Assembly (NCBI GenBank): GCA_965240325.2
Contig: OZ251227.1
Location: 3,286,001-3,350,000 of the forward strand
From: Rebecca billardiae RCC1528
Lineage: Eukaryota > Haptophyta
DNA length: 64,000 nt
Direction: 5' to 3'
In this document: piece after piece, positions 9,923-20,134 of the stretch
Position numbering within the stretch: the stretch's first letter is position 1
How the letters are laid out: each line of letters begins with the position of its first letter
Made by a program: the position numbers and the translations under genes
Notes under the pieces: generated by a model
Seen by the model: the letters and a program-made list of their open reading frames with translations, nothing else
What the model was told of the DNA's origin: nothing
The model's database searches: none

Positions 9923-11222
9923 GGGCCAGCCGCGCCTCAACGCCGACATCCAGCGCTCAGCAGCCGATGCCCAGGCGGGCGCAGCCGCGCAGCTGTTGCC
10001 GATTCGGCGGCTGACGACGCCTGCTGCCAATGTCGTCTTCCGTTCCAGTGTCCCCAGCCCGCGCGGGGCGGCCGTGGCGGAGCGCGCGGGGAGACTTCCG
10101 CGACAGCCGGGAGTCCCGGGTTCAGGCAGGCGCCGACCTCCGGACAGGTCCGGTCCGCTGATCCACTGTGACTCTGTGTCTGCCCCCGGGTGGCGACTGG
10201 CGAGTGGCCTGCGCGGCTGCGCACTCGGCCTCGGCCTCGGGCACGGTGCCGCCTGTCTGCTTATTAGTGCGGCGGAGTATGACGCTGCTACATTATATAG
10301 TGCTTGAGGGCCCCACATCACTCACCGTCTGTCTAGTGTCTCACCACAGACGGTTACCACAGCCACAGGCTGCCCGCAGCCCGGCCCCGGAGCGCGGCGT
10401 CGTCTCGTCTGAGTACTACGTGAGTACTACGTCTCTCGTCGACTCCGTCATCCGTGATGCCACTGGCCGTCGAGTCAGTCTCCTCCACGATGGAACACGC
10501 CTTCCCCAGGCTCTACGACGACGTCTCTCTCCAGCGGACCCTTAGGGGCCTCGCGTGGAACGCATCAAACAACGCACCACTTACGCAAACGCAGCGCATA
10601 ATCCGCATCAATAGGGTGTTCACGCCCAGCGCGCATCTCTCGCGAAAACAAGCACGAGAACAGCACCGCTACCGCAACATGAAACGCACTTCGACAGCAC
10701 CTCTTGGCCCTCGGGCGCAAGCGCACACATCGGCAACGAGATCTCGGCGGAGAGGAGCGGTGAGACAGCATTACCAGAAGCACCCCCCCTCCCAGCGAAC
10801 AGCGCACCTCAACACACATGCGCCCTCCCAACAGGAGCAGCAACTCCAGACCAACCACGTGCCCGACACCGACCCGCCGCCAGAGGACGACCTTCCAGGC
10901 GCAGAGGGAGAGCGATGGGTGCTAGTGCGCAGCGGCTCCCGGCACGACACGGTGCGTCGCACACACATACCCCCCCGCGACATGCCCCGCCGTCTCTCCC
11001 ATCGGGGACTTAGCCGCGCCGGGCGAGCGTAAATCGCGCGTGGGCGGCCGTTTCGCGCCATTAGCGGCTTTTGCGCCAGAAACGCTCACCGCTAACCCGG
11101 ACGGGCCGGCGAAATGCGCGGACGAAAGTCCGGAGCACCGGGCGCGCGCGCCGGATTTGCCGGGCCGGGCGGAGGCGAGGCGTAAAAACCCACCGCCGGT
11201 CGCGGGCGTCGCCAGAACGACG
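9923..11222. other. Intergenic and probable 5' region of the retrotransposon
   Basis: No recognisable gene. An open frame at 10454-11032 (192 codons, Arg/Gln/Pro-rich) lies just before ORF1 and could be part of the retrotransposon 5' region, but has no family match I can name. Base composition drops from the very high GC of the upstream gene at about 10,250, so the 5' edge of the element probably lies between 10.3 and 11.0 kb. No target-site duplication was found. Confidence 0.4.
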
Positions 11223-12059
11223 ATGGCTGCGACGCAACCGCGACGCCCTGCGCCCGAGGCACTGGCCCGCGGAATGGCTGGCTCGACCGACGGGCCTACT
11301 GAGCAGGCGGGGACCGTGCGGCCGCGAGAGATGGGGAAGGAGAGAGCGCAACCGCAGGCGCAGCGGCAGCGCGTAGACGGCCAGCACGCTGGCGGCTCGA
11401 TGGAAGATGCGCCGCGCGGGGCGGTGAAGCTCGAGGACGCTGTAAACAGGAACAACCGCTCAAAGCCCCCCGGGACATGGCAGGCAGCTGCCCGGGGTCC
11501 CAGCTGTCTGAAAGTGCCGAACCGGCCCAGCAGTACCAGGACAGCTGGGAACTACTGCCCTGGCTGGACGCAGCCCCGCAAACACACCCGTGCGCTCAGG
11601 TTCGTACTAATGTGCAGCACCAGAGCACGTTCACGCACCTGCCCTGCGCATCTGCGACGGGCCGGACGACTGCGAAAAGGCAGCACTAGTAGTAGGAGGA
11701 GGAAGAGTAGGAGGAAGACTTGCAGGCATCGAAATCGTCACATCGCCCAAGCCCGGCCGGCACCAGGTGCATCGGTCGATCCATCAAGATTGCCCAGGCA
11801 GCGGCCTAAGGGCAACACAGCACCACCAACAGCAAGGCATGTGCCACTGCGCCGCACTATGCCCTACCACCGGACAGCACTGCCGGTAACCAGGCGTACA
11901 GTGCTGGCCTATGGGCGCAAGCTTCTGCAGCACACCGCCAGCAGGGTAGCAGTGCTCTCACAGCCCAGCAGACCAGGCCACGCGGACGCGCAGTGCGCCC
12001 AGCCCCCATACCACAACAGTGATCGGCAGCAGCCCACACCCCGACCGGTGCCAAAATGA
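11223..12059 (+). CDS. Retrotransposon ORF1 candidate
   Basis: The open frame runs back to 11040 but begins there with GTG; the first ATG is 11223, giving 278 residues. The product is basic (SRRRKSRRKTCRHRNRH) and rich in Arg, Pro and Gln, compatible with a nucleic-acid-binding ORF1 protein, but no CCHC knuckle or RRM is visible. In a neighbouring frame, about 11,620-11,885, a more protein-like stretch with several Cys/His (CDGPDDCEKAALVVGGG, QQGMCHCAALCP) is open, so the true ORF1 may be frameshifted. The frame ends in an ATGA overlap with ORF2, the arrangement used for termination-reinitiation in several LINEs. Confidence 0.45.
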   Translation: MAATQPRRPAPEALARGMAGSTDGPTEQAGTVRPREMGKERAQPQAQRQRVDGQHAGGSMEDAPRGAVKLEDAVNRNNRSKPPGTWQAAARGPSCLKVPNRPSSTRTAGNYCPGWTQPRKHTRALRFVLMCSTRARSRTCPAHLRRAGRLRKGSTSSRRRKSRRKTCRHRNRHIAQARPAPGASVDPSRLPRQRPKGNTAPPTARHVPLRRTMPYHRTALPVTRRTVLAYGRKLLQHTASRVAVLSQPSRPGHADAQCAQPPYHNSDRQQPTPRPVPK

Positions 12060-15000
12060 TTCAGGGGCATCGCCAGGCTGGCACTGCCAGGCAGACAAGT
12101 GAGCAGGCTGCAGCGGGAAGGCCACAGGCGAGGGGCTCAGGCAACAGGGCTGAGGAACGTTCGCTCACAATCGCCTGTGGGAACGTAGGGGGCATGGCAG
12201 GCTTGACACGCAGGGCAAGACTGCAGAGCATCCTGGACACCAAGCGCTGGGACATTGTTCTGCTCCAAGAGACCGCGCTCACTAGAGACAAAGCCACTCA
12301 GGACATCCTTAGTGGCTATACGACCTACCACGACCCAATGCCCCCCAACTCGTGCTCAGGCAGAGGAGTGGCAATAGCAGTGCTGAAGGATGGCAGGCTG
12401 CCTCTCTCCAGGCTGGAGGTGACCCGCAGCGGCACTGAAGGCGGCCAGGACACTGCCGGATACATGCTCCAGGGGCGCCTGGTCTTCACCACCGCCAGGG
12501 GTACCAGCTTTGTGGTGAAGGCCACATCCTTCTACATCCCCCCTCACAGTAACCGCAACAGAGCAACTATACTGCCATGGGTAACAGAAGTCCTCCGCAC
12601 GGGCACCCCGCTACACACGGGCCGACAAGATCTCCTCAGGCTTGCAGGAGGGGACGCCAATGGCACTTGGGAGGTCGGCGAGGCACTTAGGCGGCTCGAC
12701 ACAACACGCGCGTTCACCGCTCACCGACCAGGGGATTTCAAAGCGGCCATGGAGACAGTGACTGACCTTCACAACATGAAACCAACCGGCAGTTTCAACC
12801 CTGCCACCGAATACACCCACTCGAGTGGCAACACCCTGGCCCGACTGGACTACATATTCACCAACATGGCAGAGCTAACGCAACACTTTTGGCACTCGGA
12901 CCCTCTCCTGGAGGACGCATGCATCCCTGCGCTCCCCAACGGGGACGGGAGCACCCACCATTTTCTCCAGGGTAGAATCCCACTGCACAAGCTGCGGGGG
13001 GCCACCAGGCCTGTGGTCCACGAGCTCTACAGGCCATACAGGTTCTACATCAACCTGGCACACGGAGAGACGGTCAAGGAACTCAAAGCCGCACTATCCG
13101 ACCCCGTAGAGAGCGACATCAGGCGGCTGGACGACGTCCACACCCATGCACACCTGTTCGCAGCCCCAGTTGCGACGATTACTGCAGCTCCGCCACAAGT
13201 GGTGAGCGACATGGAGGAAGCCCTCCCTGCCGTCCTGGAGTGGCTCGCCTCCGTAGCAACTGGCAGAGTCACGTCTGCACTCGACTCCAGCCAGCAGCCA
13301 CTGGAGACCACAGTAGCCCCTGGCAGGCGGGCCCCCAAAGCGATCGCGCCGAATGCCCTCAGGGATTTCAAACTGGGGAATGCGTACCGCCGCCAGGTCG
13401 CAGTGATCACCAGGCTGCAGCAAATCCGCCCAGGTGCTAGCGAGCAGCATGGGGAAGTGCACACAGGCTTCAGGTACAGCAGCCACAGCAGGCATGGGCG
13501 ACTTGCGGAGCCGGTGCACCTGGCAAAAGCACTGGACAGTTATGAATCGGCACTGACTACCGCAAACGTCCCCCCTGAGGGTATGCCCCAGCTGCTCGGC
13601 TTGCCTTTCCCCACCCTGGAGGCCATCTACCAGGCTGGGCCCGCCTCGACAGCACAGTGGCTGTCGGAACTGAAAGCACGACAAGCCTTGCACCAAAATG
13701 AATACGAGCTCCTGCAGCGCGAGCACGAGGACACTCTTGCCAAGGACAGGACGAGAAAAATCCAAGACGACATGCGGAGGAAATGCACCCGCCACTTTCG
13801 CAAAATGCTCTTCCCCAAATCAAACCATGCTGGATTCGAGATGATGATGCTCAATGACCTGGACGCTGGCAGTGGGAAAATTACCTCCGACCCAAGCAAA
13901 ATCAAACGCTACGCAGAGGCGCACACGGCGAACAACGTGGGGACAGCGCCGAGCTGCAGGCAGGGGCCTGCCATTGAGGATACAAATGAAGCAGTCTGGG
14001 AAGAGATCCGAAGCAGATGGACTCCTGCCCAGCGAGCGCTGGAAAGCTCCCTGCTGGACCTGGAAGGCCTGCGCTCCCTCCTGGCAAAAGCTGACTCGAA
14101 CGCTGCCCCTGGTTTGGACGGGATCCAAGTATGCGCGTTGAAACTCTTGATAAAGATCAACAAAGCCTTTGAAGGCATCTTGGTCAACATCGTCAACACA
14201 ATCCTCCGCGCAGCGGCTGTACCAGCCCACCTCAAAGACGCAGAGCTTGCCTACTTCTACAAAGGCAAAGGGGACCCTCACGATCTGAACAATTATAGGG
14301 GAGTGGCACTCCAAAGCACTGTGTACAAACTGGCGGCAGCACACAGGCCGAGATGCATCCAGTCGATCTGTGACCAGCTGGGTCTGATCTCGCCGGAACA
14401 AGCGGCCGCGAGCAAGCACAGGCAGCCGGAGCTCCAAGTGGCGGCACTGGTGGCAGCCATGACCCATGCCAAGGCCAGTTCTGCCGAGATCCACGTCACT
14501 ACATGTGATATAAGCAAGGCCTTTGACAGAGTGCCCCATGAGTCGCTGAGGAAGGCCCTTCTCCTGCACGGCTTCTCCGCCCAACTAATTGATGAACTTG
14601 ACCGACTGGACGCTCACTCTGTGGCCACCACCAGGACCCCCTATGGCCACACTGACAAAGTGCCGATACTGCGTGGGTGCAAGCAAGGCTGCCAGCTAAG
14701 TCCCATAAAATTCTGTCTCTTCATGAACATGTTCATTGCGTCCTACTCAGCCAGCCACCCTGACCATGGATACTCGTTTCCAGCCGCCAGGCATGACGCT
14801 GGCGCAGGAGACTCCCTGAAGGTGCGCATCTTGGGGTACATGGACGACATAGCTTTCCTTGCAGAGTCAGAGACGGACAGCGCCGCCCAAGTGCGCGCAC
14901 TGGGACTATTCCTCAGCACTCACTGCATGGCACTCAACCCCTCGAAGTGTGTGCACGCAAAGAAAGGAAGGGGCAGAGGGGCGCACGGCGCGCCTCCTCT

Positions 15001-15607
15001 GCCCCCCCTCCGCGTTGAGATAGCCGGTGAGCAGGCCACTGTCCCCTCCATCGGACCAGACACCCACTTTGAGTACCTCGGATACGTCCTCACCCTCCAC
15101 CTCGATTGGTCAAAGCACGCCGCAAAACTGGAGACAAAGCTGCGCGCGGCCTCCTGGAAAGTGGCAGTAGCGGCCAGGGACCCTGCCTGCCACACTGTGA
15201 CCACAGGCACTCTCCTCCAGCATGATGTGGTCTCTGTGGCAGGCTACTACCTGGCTGCGAGCGATGTGCGCCGCTACTGCATCACAGACAAAATGCGCGC
15301 CATCGTGATGGACATCGTGTGGGGCAGAGCTGGTCTCCCGCCCTCCGCGGCCCGCATAGCAGGCAGTGGGCCAGCCCCCAGCATGGGGATAGGCCCGGAG
15401 GAGCCGAGCGCCCTGCAGGCCGGGGTGCAAGCGGCTGCCCTCCTTCGGACTGCCAACAGCCCCACACAAGTGGGCCTGCTCACTAGGACCTGCCTGGAGG
15501 CACACCGACAACAACCGGCCAACGGAACACTGGCGCCCCCTGCAGTGAGAGGCGGAATAAAGACTGGCCGATGTGGCGACACTCCCATAGCTTTCCTGAC
15601 GGCCTGA
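12056..15607 (+). CDS. Retrotransposon ORF2: APE endonuclease and reverse transcriptase
   Basis: This is an 1183-codon frame beginning at ATG 12056 inside the ORF1 stop (AATGA). N-terminal endonuclease/exonuclease/phosphatase motifs are LTIACGNVGGMAGL, WDIVLLQETALT, GRGVAIAVLKD, GGDANGTWE and ARLDYIFTNM. Reverse-transcriptase motifs follow: AAPGLDGIQ, LNNYRGVALQSTVYK, VTTCDISKAFDRVPHE, GCKQGCQLSPIKFCLF and the catalytic box LGYMDDIAFLAES, then PSKCVHAKKG and FEYLGYVL. Target-primed reverse transcription is the expected mechanism: the endonuclease nicks DNA and RT copies the element RNA from the nick. The frame ends prematurely at 15607 compared with RNase H-bearing relatives, because an inverted-repeat segment intervenes; RNase H resumes downstream in the same frame. 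The catalytic Asp residues are intact, but the element as a whole is probably inactive. Confidence 0.93.
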   Translation: MIQGHRQAGTARQTSEQAAAGRPQARGSGNRAEERSLTIACGNVGGMAGLTRRARLQSILDTKRWDIVLLQETALTRDKATQDILSGYTTYHDPMPPNSCSGRGVAIAVLKDGRLPLSRLEVTRSGTEGGQDTAGYMLQGRLVFTTARGTSFVVKATSFYIPPHSNRNRATILPWVTEVLRTGTPLHTGRQDLLRLAGGDANGTWEVGEALRRLDTTRAFTAHRPGDFKAAMETVTDLHNMKPTGSFNPATEYTHSSGNTLARLDYIFTNMAELTQHFWHSDPLLEDACIPALPNGDGSTHHFLQGRIPLHKLRGATRPVVHELYRPYRFYINLAHGETVKELKAALSDPVESDIRRLDDVHTHAHLFAAPVATITAAPPQVVSDMEEALPAVLEWLASVATGRVTSALDSSQQPLETTVAPGRRAPKAIAPNALRDFKLGNAYRRQVAVITRLQQIRPGASEQHGEVHTGFRYSSHSRHGRLAEPVHLAKALDSYESALTTANVPPEGMPQLLGLPFPTLEAIYQAGPASTAQWLSELKARQALHQNEYELLQREHEDTLAKDRTRKIQDDMRRKCTRHFRKMLFPKSNHAGFEMMMLNDLDAGSGKITSDPSKIKRYAEAHTANNVGTAPSCRQGPAIEDTNEAVWEEIRSRWTPAQRALESSLLDLEGLRSLLAKADSNAAPGLDGIQVCALKLLIKINKAFEGILVNIVNTILRAAAVPAHLKDAELAYFYKGKGDPHDLNNYRGVALQSTVYKLAAAHRPRCIQSICDQLGLISPEQAAASKHRQPELQVAALVAAMTHAKASSAEIHVTTCDISKAFDRVPHESLRKALLLHGFSAQLIDELDRLDAHSVATTRTPYGHTDKVPILRGCKQGCQLSPIKFCLFMNMFIASYSASHPDHGYSFPAARHDAGAGDSLKVRILGYMDDIAFLAESETDSAAQVRALGLFLSTHCMALNPSKCVHAKKGRGRGAHGAPPLPPLRVEIAGEQATVPSIGPDTHFEYLGYVLTLHLDWSKHAAKLETKLRAASWKVAVAARDPACHTVTTGTLLQHDVVSVAGYYLAASDVRRYCITDKMRAIVMDIVWGRAGLPPSAARIAGSGPAPSMGIGPEEPSALQAGVQAAALLRTANSPTQVGLLTRTCLEAHRQQPANGTLAPPAVRGGIKTGRCGDTPIAFLTA

Positions 15608-15960
15608 GGTACGAGTGGTCGTTGCCCGCAAAACTGCACGAAAATAAACATTTTGCCACGTTTGCGGAAATGGCGGCGCTCCCGGCCGCTCTGCCGCTGA
15701 CTTCGCCCGCTGGCAGTCGCAGTGGGAGCCGACCACTCGTACCTTCGGCCGTCAGACAGGAGGTCGTGTACCGCCCGCGCGCCGCGGCCTCGCACGGCGC
15801 GGAGAGGCCGCTCCAGGGGGCGACATCCGCTTGGGCGCGGTCCATCTTGACGCCATCGAGGGGCCCACAGCTCCTAACGCCCCTGCACGCTTCACCTCGC
15901 CGCGCGCGAGCGCGTTCAAAACGGCCTCCATCCTGAGGTCCATCCGCGGCCAGTCTTTAT
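15557..15960. repeat. Nested inverted-repeat insertion between RT and RNase H
   Basis: The outer inverted repeat is 14 bp (ATAAAGACTGGCCG at 15557-15570 and its complement at 15947-15960). An inner pair of 26 bp with two mismatches (15596-15621 and 15730-15755) contains GGTACGAGTGGTCG and CGACCACTCGTACC. It carries several stop codons in the ORF2 frame. This looks like a small non-autonomous element or a fold-back rearrangement in the retrotransposon. No target duplication was identified. Confidence 0.75.
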
Positions 15961-16042
15961 GGCGGCCCTGTCGCTCGCGCCCAGGGGCACAGAGCCATGG
16001 CTGCTGGCCTGCTCCGCAACACTGGCCAACCTGACCCTGTGA

Positions 16043-18557
16043 GAGGCCTGCAGGTCCCCCCTCATCCCTAGCAGGGCCTCTGATCAGGAGAGACTCGTGG
16101 AGCTGTTAGCGGACTGGGACGCGCGGGACTACGCAGCCCTGGGCGACACCCCCATGGGCACCCTGCTGCAGGCTGCAAGTGCAGGGGGAGACGGCCAGCC
16201 TAGCCTGATGGAGCGCAGCATCCTGAGCGATAATGGCACGTCTATGGAACGCCTGCTCAACGCACAGGGCACCCCAGCTCTCAGCCATCTCACACACACT
16301 GGCAGCAGCATGGTGTGGACGGCTGTGCAGCACCACGCAGGAGCTGCGGAAGCAATGGCAGGCCTCATTGTCCGCACTGCGGTAAAACTGGCCACGAGCC
16401 CCGCAAATTTCCTGTACACCGCCCATCTGCAGGAAGCCAGAACGGCCGCCTATGAGGCAGATGTGCCCACTGCACCAGCAGACGTGACCCAGGCAGCAGC
16501 CACCGTCACAGCGGGGGTAGATGGGTCGTACAAGCCAGACACAGCCACAGGGGCCGCTGGGGCCGCCTACATTGTACATGCCCGTGGCGCAGGCCGGCTG
16601 CAAGACCAGGAGTGCGTGCGCCTGGCAAGTGCCACATACCACGGGCAGCAGACTGCAGCCAACTCGGAGGTGGCATCTGCCACACTCCTCACCAAACTCC
16701 TGGCTGGCCTACCAGGTAGCACCATTCATGTCAGCTGGGACTGCGACGATGCACTCAAGCACCTCCTCTGGGCCAGGCCAGCGTTGGACTCCGCAGCAGG
16801 GGGCCAGGCAGCCCAGCCAAATACCACCCGCCCCCCAGGCTGGGAGCCCAGAATGAGCAAGAATCAGGCCCACAACCCGCACATGTCCAGGCTCCTGCAT
16901 GTGATTGACGAGTGCTCTCGCGGCACCACCTGGATGTACTACCCCCAAATGAGCGGCCACTCGCGCGGAAGGGGTGGACCATCACTGGACGATATGGTGC
17001 GCGAAATTCTCCAGAGTGCCCCCTCCCCAGCTGGCATCGCTGCGCAGAGCCACCAGGGCCTTCGTGGGCACCGAACCTTCCTCCGAAGACGTGGACCGCA
17101 CTGTATGCAACCTGTGTGCGGACTGGGCAGCCAAGCGAGTGGCTGTGGATGGCATGGACCCATCACACAGGCTAGGAAAGAACGTCTGGCTCCCTGCAGC
17201 ATATGGGCTGGTGGACACTGCAGGGGCTCTCCTGCAGTCAGGGCCCCTCCCTGTCAGGAGGCTGGTAATAGAGCGCGCCCGCAAAGCAGCCCTGGAGGCG
17301 CGCCTGGATCCCACCCCTGGCAACGACGAGTCCCCCGAACAGGCGGCAGAGAGGCAGCGCAGGAGCGCCAAGTACGCCATCAAGATGGGGGACGACTCCC
17401 TACACACCCAGGAATCCACCCTCTCGCTGCGGAACCAGTTCACCAAGCCAGAGCGCCTCACCAAGTTCGTCCTCAGGTGCTGCGTCGGGGCGCTGGAGTA
17501 TAATCAAGATGCTGCGGGGGCCAACCCAGGATTGGATGCAGTCCCATATAGCCAGCAATGGCCGGACGACTGCACGCTGGGCACCGACTGTCTGTTCTGC
17601 CTCGAGGCAGGATCGGACGCCCCTGGGCCGGACTCTGCCACGCACGTCTTCTGTGACTGCCCCCACGCCGACGCCAGGAGCATGGCACAGCATAGCATCA
17701 TCCGGATGCTTGACAAGCGCACTGGCTGCAGGATGCCGATGCAAGACAGGCAAGACCTGGCAGAGCAGGCTACAGCCCACCGGCACTACTATGCGGGCCA
17801 GATCCCCAAGGCAGTAGTGGCAGCCGCCCAGGAGAGCGCAAAACAGTACCCCTGGCGGACCGCGCGGGACGGGGGAGACAGTAACAGCGCCTCTGCCGAT
17901 GCAGACCAGTCAGACGAGCAGGATGGCCAGCCAGCCGGGCGGGACGGCAGCTACAAGGTGGGAAGCTTACACTCTACCATCGTCAGCGTCACCACCCACA
18001 TCCACCACAAGCGCCTCGAGCTAGCTACAGCTGGGACGGAGGGCCGCCAGCGCCGGTACGACCTCGCGCACTTCCTCACAGCTCTCCGCCGCGGCCGCCT
18101 CACAGGGGGAGCGAGCCCCAGAGATGGGCAGACCCAGGGATCGTCCGCCAGCGGCCCAAGACTCACACCCTCCCCTGGCCGAACACAGGGCCCCCGACCC
18201 CCATCAAGCAGCCAGGAGGGCCCAGCAGGGGGGCGCCAGCCCCCGGCCGGCAGCAGGGCCCCTCCACCCCCTGGCCCACTGGCCCAGCAGGAACCTGGCC
18301 AAGAGGCCCTCAATGCCTACTATGCAGCAGCTGAACTGCAGGATGCTGACGTCGATGGCACTGGTGCCAACTGCGGGTTCCTTGCGGTACTGGGCGTCAC
18401 CCGCGCAGGGGCGAGCTCAACCAGAACCACCAGGCCCAGCAGAGACACGACCATCCCCCACAAGTACCGGAACCAGTCCCCGACGGCGAGTCCAACTACT
18501 ACTAACTTCGGCGAGTCCAACTACTACAAACTTCGGCGAGTCCATGACTACTACTAA
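16043..18557 (+). pseudogene. Retrotransposon RNase H and zinc-motif region, frameshifted
   Basis: This frame is the same as the RT frame (the offset from 12056 is a multiple of three) and opens after a stop at 16040. The RNase H domain has TAGVDGSYKPDTATGAAG (first Asp), ANSEVASATLLTKLL (Glu) and VSWDCDDALKHLLW (Asp). Near 17,000-17,060 the meaningful reading passes from frame 2 to frame 3, which continues with RATRAFVGTEPSSEDVD and VCNLCADWAAKRV, then a zinc-binding motif TDCLFCLEAG...THVFCDCPHA typical of the C-termini of RNase H-bearing LINEs. The end of the frame runs into the 25-bp repeat array. It is a broken remnant: it lacks its own start and has at least one frameshift. Confidence 0.8.
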
Positions 18558-19433
18558 CTTCGGCAAGTCCAACTACTACTAACTTCGGGGAGTCCAACTA
18601 CTACTACTAACTTCGGCGAGTCCAACTACTACTAACCTCGGCGAGTCCAACTACTACTAACCTCGGCGAGTCCAACTACTACTAACTTCGGCGAGTCCAA
18701 CTACTACTAACTTCGGCGAGTCCAACTACCACTAACTTCGGCGAGTCCAACTACTACTAACTTCGGCGAGTCCAACTACTACTAACTTCGGCGAGTCCAA
18801 CTACTACTAACCTCGGCGAGTCCAACTACTACTAACCTCGGCGAGTCCAACTACTACTAACTTCGGCGAGTCCAACTACTACTAACTTCGGCGAGTCCAA
18901 CTACTACTTCGGCGAGTCCAACTACTACTAACTTCGGGGAGTCCAACTACTACTACTAACTTCGGCGAGTCCAACTACTACTAACTTCGGCGAGTCCAAC
19001 TACTACCAATTTCGGCGAGTCCAACTACTACTAACTTCGGCGAGTCCAACTACCACTAACTTCAGCGAGTCCAACTACTACTAACCTCGGCGAGTCCAAC
19101 TACTACTAACTTCGGCGAGTCCAACTACTACTAACTTCGGCGAGTCCAACTACCACTAACTTCAGCGAGTCCAACTACTACTAACTTCGGCGAGTCCAAC
19201 TACTACTAACTTCGGGGAGTCCAACTACTACTACTAACTTCGGCGAGTCCAACTACTACTAACTTCGGCGAGTCCAACTACTACCAATTTCGGCGAGTCC
19301 AACTACTACTAACTCAGGCGAGTCCAACTACTACTAACTTCGGCGAGTCCAACTACTACCAACTTCGGCGAGTCCAACTACTACTAACTCAGGCGATCGA
19401 GTCCAACTACTACTAACTTCGGCCACAACATCA
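18486..19433 (+). repeat. 25-bp tandem repeat array (minisatellite), about 37 copies
   Basis: The unit is about 25 bp, GGCGAGTCCAACTACTACTA followed by ACTTC. Variants include CCTCGG for TTCGG, TACCAC for TACTAC and a three-base-longer CTACTACTACTA form. The longer 'GGGGAGTCC' variant recurs at about 18582, 18931 and 19209, and 'TTCAGCGAG' at 19061 and 19161, which shows higher-order duplication. The array touches the end of the retrotransposon reading frame, so it may be the element's 3' tail. Confidence 0.95.
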
Positions 19434-20134
19434 TCCACCAGCTGCTGACCAAGAACAGGCTACACCATCGTCCACCATGACCTGCCACTGACCAAGTAGG
19501 CGACGACATCATCCGCACCAGCTGCTGACCAAGTAGGGGACGGCCTGGCCGACGCCAACATGCTCACTCGCCTTTGATTTCGTACCCATGCACTTCCTGG
19601 TGGGCCTGACGACGTCCGGACGACGACAACAACGACACCCGCCATGGGGACCAACATCAACGCGCTCACACCACTGCCACTGCTGCAAGCTTCGACCAGT
19701 ACCACTACAGACGAATCAGGAGAGCTGCGCCCTCGTGCCTGTGTCTTTAAATCATAGAATTAGTCCGGCTGGGCCGATGGCATGACCGATGGCTCCGATG
19801 ACTCCGGACATATATATATAACGCGGAGTGCCGTCGTGACGGTTGTGACGATCGCAGATCGACATCAGATCTGCCGCTCAGCCCGGTCGCCTGTGCATCC
19901 TACTTCCTGCTAGGCCTAGCGAGTAGCGGATCTGACGGCTTCTGACGCGGGGCGCGGTCCGCGGGCGGACCGCGCCCCGGTCCGCGCGCTCGGACCGGTT
20001 ACTGACCGCGCGCCGCCGTCCGGGCGGTCGCACAGAATGGCTACCGATGGCGGCAGCCGCGGCCGAGCGCTGCGGCGGTGACGGCCGAGGCGCCCACGAG
20101 CCTCCCGAAGCGCACCTCCCGAAGCGCCCCGTTC
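19434..20134. other. Intergenic, between the repeat array and the next gene
   Basis: No gene supported. At 19434-19545 an imperfect direct repeat of ACATCATCC-ACCAGCTGCTGACCAAG follows the array. A short TA tract lies near 19810-19821. A 30-bp palindrome is annotated separately at 19949-19978. Confidence 0.5.
19949..19978. repeat. Perfect 13-bp-arm palindrome
   Basis: GGGGCGCGGTCCG and its exact complement flank a four-base CGGG spacer. It would form a strong hairpin in RNA or a cruciform in DNA. Its role is unknown. Confidence 0.85.

Larger units (their letters stand above)
11040..19433 (+). mobile_element. Decayed non-LTR retrotransposon (APE-RT-RNase H type)
   Basis: The order ORF1, then apurinic endonuclease-like domain, reverse transcriptase, RNase H and Cys/His zinc motif, followed by a 3' tandem array, is that of a LINE of the I/R1/Tad-like assemblage. 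Boundaries are approximate; no poly(A) tail or target duplication was identified. Its base and codon use is visibly less GC-extreme than the flanking host genes. The copy is broken: an inverted-repeat insertion separates RT from RNase H in the same frame, and a frameshift lies near 17,000-17,060. Confidence 0.85.

Noticed and set aside
18486-19433. Regularly spaced repeats like a CRISPR array
   Set aside because: Units are adjacent without unique spacers, and the genome is eukaryotic; it is a minisatellite.
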